Shown here: piece after piece, positions 1 to 5,338 of the stretch
Layout of the letters: every line of letters starts with the position of its first letter
How positions within the stretch are numbered: position 1 is the first letter of the stretch
Origin: an uncultured Bacilli bacterium
Lineage (GTDB): Bacteria > Bacillota_I > Bacilli_A > RF39 > UBA660
Assembly (NCBI GenBank): GCA_947628325.1
Contig: CANQZL010000107.1
Location: forward strand, 1-5,717
Reading direction: 5' to 3'
DNA: 5,717 nucleotides
Position numbers and translations under genes: made by a program
Notes under the pieces: generated by a model
Databases searched by the model: none
What the model was told of the DNA's origin: nothing
The model's input: the letters and a program-made list of their open reading frames with translations, nothing else

Positions 1-304
1 TTCTAATTTTTGTTTCAAATTCAGAATAACTACCTGCACTTTTTCCTACTAAATTAGCCCAATTATTAAAATTAGCTACAAAATTTGGAAAGCTAGAAGA
101 TACATTATTCCAGTTACTTAACAATTTTTGTGCTAAATCTCCGGATAAAGCTTCTTCAATCACGCCAACCTTCTTTTTGTATTCGTCATCTGCAGTATGT
201 AATGAACCTGCTATTGTATCTGGTTCACTAGCACTACCAGTAATTTTTTGCATATTCTTATATGTTTCAGAAATTTTTTCATAATCAAATGTTCTTTCTG
301 CCAT
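1..304 (-). CDS. Divergent WXG100-like small secreted protein with YxxxE motif, 3' end cut by window
   Basis: The frame opens at ATG 304 and stays open to position 1, so 101 residues are visible and the C-terminus is missing. An AAAGAG sequence about 8-10 nt upstream is a moderate ribosome site. The product starts MAERTFDYEK, is predicted mostly helical, has no signal peptide or membrane segment, and carries W65-N66 and Y93-S-E-F-E97, which fits the YxxxD/E type VII secretion signal defined in actinobacterial ESX substrates. The classical WXG glycine is absent (W-N-N). It is a likely paralogue of the 109-aa protein at 1471-1800: both have FDYEK near the start and WN followed by exactly 26 residues before Y-x-E-aromatic-E. 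It lies 29 nt after the 347-aa WXG protein with no terminator between, so it is probably co-transcribed and may be a secretion partner. The role is inferred. It could also be the N-terminal domain of a longer effector, which the window edge hides. Confidence 0.78.
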   Translation of the reverse strand, partial: MAERTFDYEKISETYKNMQKITGSASEPDTIAGSLHTADDEYKKKVGVIEEALSGDLAQKLLSNWNNVSSSFPNFVANFNNWANLVGKSAGSYSEFETKIR

Positions 305-333
305 TTAAATCAACTCTTTCTTTTAAAACATTT

Positions 334-1377
334 TTATTCCTGTATTATACTTTCTAACCCAACGCTTCTTAAATATTCATTTATTCCGTCTAAACTACTT
401 AAATTACCTATTTCGTTATTAAAATCTTGTCTAGCAACATCATAATATGCATATGATACATTACCATCATCTCCAACAGGATCATGATGGGCCGTACGCC
501 ATGAAGCAGCATCATAAAATACCCCATCATCAACAAAGAAGCCTCCAGAACAAGCATAATTTAGACCTAATCTTAAATATTCTTTGTCGGAACTTCTATC
601 TCCAAATAAGATATTTGTTCTAGAAATATATTCACTTTGTAAAAATTGATTAATAGCTGCCTTTGTTGCAGGATCTAAATCAGAATCAGCGACAGCATCT
701 AAATAACCACTTAAAATATCATTTTCTCTAATCAGTTCATCCCTTACTTCCATAGCAGAGCTATATAATTTACCTCCTTCATAAGTTTCTCCTGCCTGAG
801 AATTCACATATGATTCAACCCCAGTAATAGCCAAAGAAGACCTCGGGATATTAGAGGTATCTAAATCTACCTCTTCAGAAGCAACAGGTGTTTCTTCAAC
901 AGGTTCTTCAGAAACAACAGGCGTTTCTTCAACAGGTTCTTCAGAAACAACAGGTGTCTCCTCAACAGGTTGTTCTTCCGGATTAACTGCTACTGCAGAT
1001 CCACCCTCTGGTGAAGGAGCTCCACTTTCTGGACTATCTAACGTACTAGTAAAAGTAATTCCTGCAACAGCACCAGAAAAATCACTAATTATTTGAACTA
1101 ATGTATTCGCCAAATTCGTTGTATCAGTAGAAAGTTTAGTAAAATGATCAGCAAACATTTTAATAGAATCTCTCGCACTTCCTAAAGCCGTTTTATAACC
1201 TTCAGCTCCTGTTTTAAATAAATTATAATCTTCACCTACCCAAGAGCCACTTGTTCCCATACTATCAATACTTGTATACATTTCTCCTACTTTAGTATCA
1301 AAAGTATCTGCAGCTTCAGTTAAAGTTTTTGATAATTCTGTTTGTTTCACGCTATCCGCAGTAAAATCCCAACTCAT
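334..1377 (-). CDS. WXG100-domain protein with repeat linker and unknown C-terminal domain (putative type VII secreted effector)
   Basis: This 347-aa protein starts at ATG 1377 behind an AGATGGTG ribosome site. Residues 1-100 are a WXG100-type helical hairpin: helix, turn with G-S-W46-V-G48, then a second helix (about 50-98). Residues 115-175 form an acidic, Pro/Val/Glu/Ser-rich disordered linker containing three tandem 11-residue units (137-169, PVEETPVVSEE type). Residues 180-347 are a folded-looking C-terminal domain that I do not recognise; it holds a single Cys (C276), a Gly/Asp-rich stretch, H297-H298-D299 and several aromatic residues. There is no signal peptide or transmembrane helix. 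WXG domain, linker and variable C-terminus is the layout of type VII exported polymorphic effectors, so export by an ESX/Yuk machine is likely. Any enzymatic or toxic activity is inference. No obvious dedicated immunity gene follows directly; the next gene is another WXG100-like protein. A surface or structural role is equally open. Confidence 0.85.
   Translation of the reverse strand: MSWDFTADSVKQTELSKTLTEAADTFDTKVGEMYTSIDSMGTSGSWVGEDYNLFKTGAEGYKTALGSARDSIKMFADHFTKLSTDTTNLANTLVQIISDFSGAVAGITFTSTLDSPESGAPSPEGGSAVAVNPEEQPVEETPVVSEEPVEETPVVSEEPVEETPVASEEVDLDTSNIPRSSLAITGVESYVNSQAGETYEGGKLYSSAMEVRDELIRENDILSGYLDAVADSDLDPATKAAINQFLQSEYISRTNILFGDRSSDKEYLRLGLNYACSGGFFVDDGVFYDAASWRTAHHDPVGDDGNVSYAYYDVARQDFNNEIGNLSSLDGINEYLRSVGLESIIQE
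871..969 (-). repeat. Three 33-bp in-frame tandem repeats in the linker of the 347-aa protein
   Basis: Three adjacent 33-nt units (871-903, 904-936, 937-969) differ from one another at only a few bases. They encode PVEETPVVSEE twice and PVEETPVASEE once. The unit length is a multiple of three, so copy-number change would alter linker length without breaking the frame. The encoded peptide is acidic and proline-rich, as expected for an extended spacer between the WXG domain and the C-terminal domain. Confidence 0.95.
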
Positions 1378-1395
1378 AAAAACACCATCTTTCTA

Positions 1396-1465
1396 AAAAA
1401 TAGTACAATGTAAATCATTTAACAACATTAATTAACTTACAATGTACTATTTTAAATAGTACATT
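1396..1465 (-). promoter_or_regulatory. Three-arm alternating inverted repeat between the WXG100-like gene and the 347-aa gene
   Basis: Three copies of the same arm lie in the 93-nt gap. On the plus strand, 1454-1465 reads AAATAGTACATT, 1441-1452 is its exact inverse complement, and 1398-1410 is a direct copy with one inserted or changed base (AAATAGTACAATG). In transcript order the middle arm can pair with the first arm (a near-perfect palindrome centred on 1453) or with the third arm. The second pairing is 1437-1453 with 1397-1413: 17 positions with one mismatch and a loop of 23 nt, followed by a run of U from 1400-1395. This resembles a weak intrinsic terminator or attenuator that could lower expression of the downstream 347-aa gene relative to the small WXG100 genes. 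It could instead be a DNA operator with repeated half-sites, or a 3'-end stabilising hairpin. The repeats are seen directly; the function is inferred. Confidence 0.6.
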
Positions 1466-1470
1466 CATTA

Positions 1471-1800
1471 TTAAGCATGTGTAGCTTTTGCAGCTTCTGC
1501 CAATTCATATTCATGATATGCAGTAGCAGTAGTTTTAGCTTTAGTTAAAAGATTTTCTAAATTAGCTAATTGATTTTTTAATTCAGGCATTATAGAATTC
1601 CATTCTTGTAATTTAGCTGATGCCCATACAGAATCTTCAGCATAAGCCAATCCTGAAGTAATCTTATTATTGCAGTCATTAATTACTGCTGTAATATTTT
1701 CTAAACCACTATCTTCAGCCATTCCAATATTTTTTGACAATGTTTCAAATAGTGAACTAAATTTTTCATAATCAAAACGATTTGTTGTAGTTTCTGCCAT
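1471..1800 (-). CDS. Divergent WXG100-like protein with C-terminal YxxxE motif
   Basis: The product is 109 aa, starts at ATG 1800, and has an AGAGGTG ribosome site at good spacing in the 24-nt gap after the canonical WXG100 gene, so the two are surely co-transcribed. It is nearly all helical, with no signal peptide or membrane segment, and is close to the usual length of about 100 residues. The mid-protein turn contains W59-A-S61 (glycine replaced by Ser) and W67-N68. The C-terminus has Y95-H-E-Y-E99, matching the YxxxD/E export signal known from actinobacterial ESX substrates, followed by an Ala-rich tail. The W67-N68 to Y95 spacing (26 residues between) is identical in the partial gene at 1-304, and both begin MAE with FDYEK nearby, so they are likely paralogues. 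Adjacency to a true WXG100 protein suggests a heterodimer partner or a co-secreted substrate; this is inference. A cysteine at C43 is unusual for the family. Confidence 0.83.
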   Translation of the reverse strand: MAETTTNRFDYEKFSSLFETLSKNIGMAEDSGLENITAVINDCNNKITSGLAYAEDSVWASAKLQEWNSIMPELKNQLANLENLLTKAKTTATAYHEYELAEAAKATHA

Positions 1801-1824
1801 ACTATTTCACCTCTTCTTTTAATA

Positions 1825-2124
1825 TTATAAATTTTTTAAATTACTAGATACAGTATCGAATGTATCATCATAAGCAGTAGCAGTTCCTCCTAAACCTTCA
1901 CCAATTTCTCCAACTAGAGTAACGGCTTTGTCTAAATCTGCTTTAAATCTTTCAGCTGCACTTCTTAAAGTAGTTGCATCAGCACCAGCCCAAACTTCTG
2001 GTTCAGTCATAGATTGAGTAGTAGTATTAAATGTTGCTGCTAATGAACCTAAAGTTTCTGAACGACCTACGATTTCACCACCTAAATTGTGTAAAGCTTC
2101 GCTATCCATTTGTAATGCACCCAT
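1825..2124 (-). CDS. WXG100 family type VII secretion protein (EsxA-like)
   Basis: This 99-aa protein has all the hallmarks of WXG100 proteins: typical length, two amphipathic helices (about 5-38 and 48-95) and W45-A-G47 in the connecting turn (E-V-W-A-G-A-D-A), followed by a charged second helix. Y85 sits 40 residues after the Trp, where ESX YxxxD/E signals usually begin, but the +4 residue is F89 and the acidic residue is D90, so the motif is not canonical. The start at ATG 2124 is set by a strong GGAGGTG site 5 nt upstream; the internal Met at residue 6 has no such site. It is the first gene after the promoter at 2242-2270 and heads a run of small helical genes. WXG100 proteins are exported as folded dimers through the EssC/YukB-type ATPase channel, often helping secrete partners from the same locus. 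Family assignment is firm; its exact partner is not known. Confidence 0.94.
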   Translation of the reverse strand: MGALQMDSEALHNLGGEIVGRSETLGSLAATFNTTTQSMTEPEVWAGADATTLRSAAERFKADLDKAVTLVGEIGEGLGGTATAYDDTFDTVSSNLKNL

Positions 2125-2161
2125 AAATACACCTCCATAAATTTTTTATTATAAGAATATA

Positions 2162-2194
2162 AGTCAAGTAACTTTAAAGATATAATGCTTGACT
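2162..2194. repeat. Short dyad in the leader of the WXG100 operon
   Basis: AGTCAAG (2162-2168) and CTTGACT (2188-2194) are exact 7-bp inverted arms separated by 19 nt. They lie between the predicted transcription start (about 2235) and the WXG100 start codon. They could form a weak leader hairpin or an operator, but arms this short also arise by chance in AT-rich DNA. Confidence 0.3.
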
Positions 2195-2241
2195 AATTAC
2201 CAAATACCCCTATCTTACTTCATCATATCCTTATACAATTA

Positions 2242-2270
2242 ATTATATAATGTTTTATTTCTTTTATCAA
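2242..2270 (-). promoter_or_regulatory. Sigma-A-type promoter for the WXG100 operon
   Basis: Reading the minus strand, TTGATA (2270-2265) is followed by exactly 17 nt and then a perfect TATAAT (2247-2242). This is a near-consensus housekeeping promoter. Transcription would start near 2235, leaving a leader of about 110 nt before the WXG100 ATG at 2124. It sits immediately after the terminator that closes the upstream unit, so it explains how the downstream operon is expressed independently. No stronger pair was seen in the 190-nt gap 2125-2314. Confidence 0.75.
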
Positions 2271-2291
2271 CAAGTTTTTCCCGTCATTTAC

Positions 2292-2316
2292 AAAAAAAAA
2301 GACCTATAAAGGTCTT
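2292..2316 (-). terminator. Intrinsic terminator of the upstream (763-aa/DUF4176) operon
   Basis: The arms AAGACCT (2299-2305) and AGGTCTT (2310-2316) form a 7-bp perfect stem with a 4-nt loop. In the minus-strand transcript it is followed directly by a U tract read from 2300-2292. The first bases of the stem are part of the TAA stop codon of the DUF4176-type gene (2315-2317). On the plus strand only a broken T stretch follows, so termination is mainly leftward. Confidence 0.9.
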
Positions 2317-2677
2317 AATTTTCTTCAGTAAAAGGTTTAAATGATTCTTCAGAAGAATTAGTACTTGGAGTAGACTCAGTAGCTGTTAATTGATTACCAT
2401 CTTGTGCTAAAGAATTAACAATTTTATTAAGTTTATCTTTAAACACTTTTTCTTCATCATCTTCAAATCCAAGGAAGAAAATCTTTTCTATCTGATTATG
2501 GTCAAATAAGCAAACTTGATTTGAGCTTAAATAACCTTCTGGATATACACATCCACTATAATCATATATTTTTTCTGGATTCTCTTGAGCTACAGAACAG
2601 AAACCTGTTATCATAGCTCTTTTTCTTCCTCCTTTTAATAATACAACTGTTCCAATTGGTAAAAATTTTTCTCTCAC
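2315..2677 (-). CDS. DUF4176-type type VII secretion accessory protein
   Basis: This 120-aa soluble protein starts at GTG 2677; an exact AGGAGG site at 2685-2690, 7 nt upstream, fixes that start. Residues 5-70 carry the pattern I associate with DUF4176 proteins: F-L-P-I-G-T-V-V-L-L-K-G-G-R-K-R, then A-M-I-T-G-F, Y-D-Y-S-G (38-42), Y-P-E-G (45-48), F-D-H-N-Q-I-E-K-I (58-66) and F-L-G-F. Residues about 71-93 are a charged helix and 94-120 a Ser/Thr/Glu-rich disordered tail. DUF4176 proteins recur in Bacillota type VII and LXG-toxin loci and are thought to be cytosolic helpers of substrates; they are not expected to be exported. It follows the 763-aa gene by 56 nt and is last before the terminator, which suggests a chaperone or targeting role for that neighbour. 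The family call rests on motif memory; the partner is inferred. Confidence 0.85.
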   Translation of the reverse strand: MREKFLPIGTVVLLKGGRKRAMITGFCSVAQENPEKIYDYSGCVYPEGYLSSNQVCLFDHNQIEKIFFLGFEDDEEKVFKDKLNKIVNSLAQDGNQLTATESTPSTNSSEESFKPFTEEN

Positions 2678-2684
2678 GTTTTTC

Positions 2685-2690
2685 CCTCCT
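2685..2690 (-). promoter_or_regulatory. Strong ribosome binding site that fixes a GTG start
   Basis: A perfect AGGAGG lies 7 nt before GTG 2677. No ATG lies near the N-terminus of this frame, and the conserved LPIGTVVLLKGG block begins at residue 6, so the GTG is the true start. Confidence 0.9.
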
Positions 2691-2733
2691 ATTCATTATA
2701 TAATAATTTATTTTAATAATTATTAAATCTTTT

Positions 2734-5025
2734 TTATTTTATAACTACACTATCTTCTGATACTTCAATTCCTGGGTTATTATCTACGTTTGTATTAGGT
2801 AATGAATCAGTTGCTGAATTTGGATCACTTATAAAATTATCTTCAAAAACATACTCTTCTCCACCAAATGAATCATTTCCCGATGCAACGCTTTCACTTG
2901 TTCCTGTATTATCAGGTGCTGCCTCAACATTAGGCTCTGAAGAATTTCCATAAACATGAACTTCACCATTTTCAGTTATTGATGAATCTGTTTCAGGTTG
3001 AACATTTTGTCCTTGAGAAGATGATTCTTTAATAGAATCAAGATATTCTTGTTTAACATTTTCATAATTTTCCTTTGTAGCTTCATACTCTGTTTTAGCT
3101 TCTTCTACTGCTTTATAATCTTCATTTGCTTGTTCTACACTATCATTATATTTTTTAGCAGCTTCATTATATTTTTCGACTTGTTTATCGTTCCATTTTT
3201 TTGTATTATTTCCAGCTTCTTTAACAAGTTCTTCTTTAACTTTTTCAAGTTCTTCTTTAGCTTCCGTTGCTTTTTGAATAGATTCATTTGCTTTAGTAAC
3301 TCTTGTATCATATTCAGTTTTAGCAGTTGTAAGTTCAGCTTTTGCTGCACTAACATCAGCATCATAATTTGGATTAGTTAAGAAAGAGTTAACATCTCCA
3401 CTTGATAAAGCACTATAATTAGGTCGATCATCAAATCGTGAATCAAATAAAGTCATGTCCATACCACTTTCTTGAGCTATTTGTGTAGACATTGAAAGTA
3501 AATCTGCACTTTGTTTGGCTGCTAAGAAAGCCGATAAACCTAATTCTTTATTCTGTGATATATATTCTGCTTCAGGAGCACTATAACCTGCGTTTTCAAA
3601 GAATTCTTCCAAAGCACCTTGGTCATTTGACATTTCATCAAATTCTCTAACATGTGCTTGTCTATATTCAGCAAGTGCCGTCTCATCTTCAAATTGATCA
3701 TAGAATTTTTCAACAGCTATATCATCTGCTTGTTCTGACGTCATTTCTGGAGTTTCTGGAATAACATCTGGTATTTCATCTTTTGTAGGTAGAGTAATCT
3801 CATCACTTAGAACTAATCCATCAGTACCAGGAGCTCCTTCACCATCAATACCAGAACCATCGCCACCAGCACCTCCACCACCAGGTCCTTGGTTTCCACC
3901 ATCGCCATCATCAGATGGACTTCCTCCTGGTTCATCTGCAGGATTCTCTTTAGATACATTTTTCAAGCCATATTTTTCTAATTCTTTTATTTCATCGTCA
4001 CTCAAAGGACCATCTTTGCCATTGCCTATCAAATCTGAGTATTCTTTAAATGCACCTTTAAAAGCGCCAGCAAATAAACCTGCTACAGCTGCACCTTTAA
4101 ACCATTCTCCATTCACTCCATTAGCTAATTCAGGATCTAAACCATACATTGCTAAAACTGCACTATATTGTTCGCCAATTCTACTATAATCTCCTTCTGG
4201 AAATGCATCATGATACATTGCTTCAATATTTTTCAAGCTTGTTGCTGAATAATATCCATTACTTAAATATGCTTGTGTTTGGTCATAAACTTTAGTAGCT
4301 TGTAATTTAAGAAGCTCCCTATATTTTTCATCAGTCATGCCATCTATTCCAGCAAGAGCAATTGCACTACCAGTATACATTCCCATATATGAATAAAAAG
4401 AATTTACTAGTTCACCTAATCCATATTTTGTTTTACCATCTTCACTAACAAAATACGTGCCATCAAATATATATGTACCATTTTCTCCAAAATCAAGAAC
4501 ACCAACTTCAACTCCAGTACCACCAGAACTTTCAGGAGACAAAATAGCTGAAACACTATCACCAGAATGTTCTTCAAAAGTATCAACAGCTTCTATTACC
4601 TTTTGTAAAGCAGATTCTATACTTTCGAATTTTTCTACATATGGTTCTATCGTAGTTCGTGCTGTACCAATTTTAACTATATAAGAATTGTGTTCAGTTG
4701 CTCTTTCTATTATCCACTGCTTTATTGCAGCATTATAGGCTTCTGGATTAAATACCCACTTTTCCTCAAATTCTTCTTCACCTGTTAGGCAATTTATACC
4801 CAAAGAATATTTTTTTTTCTTTTTAAATCGTTGTTCATTTTTATTATAAATAGAACCATTACTACATACCTCAAAGTATAAATCAACCCACGTACCAGAA
4901 TATGAAACAGCATTACGTTCAAAAGCTAAACATTTGTCTTTAATATCACTCACATATTCTTTCAAAGCTAAAAAAGAATTTTTAAGACTTGACACCTTTT
5001 CCTTTGAAATTCCTACCCACGACAT
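2734..5025 (-). CDS. Large multidomain type VII secretion substrate candidate (763 aa)
   Basis: I do not recognise this as a named family. ATG 5025 is preceded by AAGAAGGTG, which overlaps the TAA of the 81-aa gene (12-nt gap), so the two are translationally close. Domains: residues 1-45 a helix ending in S-G-T-W46-V-D; 47-92 a polar insertion with a Lys run (69-72) and cysteines C54 and C79; 93-152 a second long helix, together resembling a WXG/LXG-like hairpin split by an insert. Residues 177-355 are a folded-looking middle region with many Tyr and Gly and a short Ala/Gly/Phe hydrophobic stretch at 311-326. Residues 361-403 are a Gly/Asp/Pro-rich linker; 430-550 are helical and acidic; 555-665 a long Glu/Lys/Ala coiled coil; 666-763 an acidic Ser/Asn-rich disordered tail. 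There is no signal peptide. A small helical gene before it and a DUF4176-type gene after it match the setting of LXG-type exported proteins. No LXG signature or toxin domain is recognisable, so an adhesive or structural exported protein is also possible. Confidence 0.85.
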   Translation of the reverse strand: MSWVGISKEKVSSLKNSFLALKEYVSDIKDKCLAFERNAVSYSGTWVDLYFEVCSNGSIYNKNEQRFKKKKKYSLGINCLTGEEEFEEKWVFNPEAYNAAIKQWIIERATEHNSYIVKIGTARTTIEPYVEKFESIESALQKVIEAVDTFEEHSGDSVSAILSPESSGGTGVEVGVLDFGENGTYIFDGTYFVSEDGKTKYGLGELVNSFYSYMGMYTGSAIALAGIDGMTDEKYRELLKLQATKVYDQTQAYLSNGYYSATSLKNIEAMYHDAFPEGDYSRIGEQYSAVLAMYGLDPELANGVNGEWFKGAAVAGLFAGAFKGAFKEYSDLIGNGKDGPLSDDEIKELEKYGLKNVSKENPADEPGGSPSDDGDGGNQGPGGGGAGGDGSGIDGEGAPGTDGLVLSDEITLPTKDEIPDVIPETPEMTSEQADDIAVEKFYDQFEDETALAEYRQAHVREFDEMSNDQGALEEFFENAGYSAPEAEYISQNKELGLSAFLAAKQSADLLSMSTQIAQESGMDMTLFDSRFDDRPNYSALSSGDVNSFLTNPNYDADVSAAKAELTTAKTEYDTRVTKANESIQKATEAKEELEKVKEELVKEAGNNTKKWNDKQVEKYNEAAKKYNDSVEQANEDYKAVEEAKTEYEATKENYENVKQEYLDSIKESSSQGQNVQPETDSSITENGEVHVYGNSSEPNVEAAPDNTGTSESVASGNDSFGGEEYVFEDNFISDPNSATDSLPNTNVDNNPGIEVSEDSVVIK
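3817..3945 (-). other. Gly/Asp/Pro-rich linker within the 763-aa protein
   Basis: Residues 361-403 are dominated by Gly, Asp, Pro and Ser, including a G-P-G-G-G-G-A-G-G core. The segment separates the Tyr/Gly-rich middle region from the helical and coiled-coil C-terminal part, and marks the domain boundary most visible in the protein. Confidence 0.85.
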
Positions 5026-5037
5026 TTTATCACCTTC

Positions 5038-5283
5038 TTATTTTGATCCAGTTTTAACTTTATCTTCTATTTCTTTTGCTAATTCTAAATTAACTTTCAA
5101 ATCTTGCCCAAACTGGTGTAAAGATTCCTCAAATTCAGCAACAATTTCATTAATTGTTGTCCATTCTATGCTATCACCATTTACTGTCCCAGTACCCGAA
5201 TCTGTTTTAACACGACTAAGCACAACTTGTACATTTTGAAAATATGAAGTCGTACCATCTGCTGTATTATAATCTACTGCCAT
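5038..5283 (-). CDS. Small helical protein upstream of the 763-aa substrate (putative type VII partner)
   Basis: The product is 81 aa from ATG 5283. A TTG five codons further upstream (5298) is in frame, but the GGAAGGTGAT ribosome site (5287-5296) lies inside that extension at proper spacing for ATG 5283, so the shorter start is chosen. The protein starts MAVDYNTADG; residues about 11-28 form a first helix, 29-40 a Gly/Thr/Ser turn, and 42-77 a long charged amphipathic helix beginning I-E-W41. There is no signal peptide, Cys or membrane segment. Size, helix-turn-helix form and position 12 nt before a large candidate substrate match the small helical partners (DUF3130/DUF5344-type) encoded before LXG toxins, which bind the substrate's N-terminal helices for targeting. 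I cannot place it in one of those families by motif. There is no WXG and no YxxxD/E near the C-terminus. Partnership with the 763-aa protein is inferred. Confidence 0.85.
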   Translation of the reverse strand: MAVDYNTADGTTSYFQNVQVVLSRVKTDSGTGTVNGDSIEWTTINEIVAEFEESLHQFGQDLKVNLELAKEIEDKVKTGSK

Positions 5284-5288
5284 ATTAT

Positions 5289-5294
5289 CACCTT
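5289..5294 (-). promoter_or_regulatory. Ribosome binding site selecting ATG 5283
   Basis: AAGGTG lies 5 nt before ATG 5283. The in-frame TTG at 5298 would place this site inside the coding sequence and has no purine-rich site of its own. The 763-aa gene uses almost the same leader (AAGGTGATAAA before ATG 5025). Confidence 0.85.
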
Positions 5295-5338
5295 CCAACT
5301 TATTTTAAATTTATAATTTCCAAACATTTAATTTAGAT

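Noticed and set aside
248..445. Plus-strand open frame of 65 codons
   Set aside because: It is antisense to two well-supported genes, hydrophobic and Leu/Phe/Ser-rich as expected from antisense of AT-rich coding DNA, and has no convincing ribosome site.
2698..2703. TATAAT just upstream of the DUF4176-type gene as a promoter
   Set aside because: It lies only about 8 nt before the ribosome site, leaving almost no leader, and no matching -35 box is seen at 16-18 nt.
3049..3381. Plus-strand open frame of 110 codons and a minus-strand alternative frame (3135-3365)
   Set aside because: Both lie over the Glu/Lys/Ala coiled-coil part of the 763-aa gene, have low-complexity composition (Phe/Ile-Cys or Lys/Leu), and lack ribosome sites. 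They are a by-product of the biased codons there.
4457..4684. Plus-strand open frame of 75 codons
   Set aside because: It lies fully antisense to the 763-aa gene and has no ribosome site or recognisable feature.
2734..5025. Calling the 763-aa protein an LXG toxin
   Set aside because: No LXG signature can be seen, the C-terminus is a coiled coil and disordered tail in place of a recognisable toxin domain, and only the gene context resembles LXG loci.
4934..5239. Plus-strand open frame of 101 codons
   Set aside because: It is antisense across the junction of the 81-aa and 763-aa genes, both of which have clear ribosome sites and protein-like sequence.
5284..5298. TTG start at 5298 for the small helical gene
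   Set aside because: The ribosome site GGAAGGTGAT falls inside this extension at correct spacing for ATG 5283, so the extra five residues are untranslated leader.
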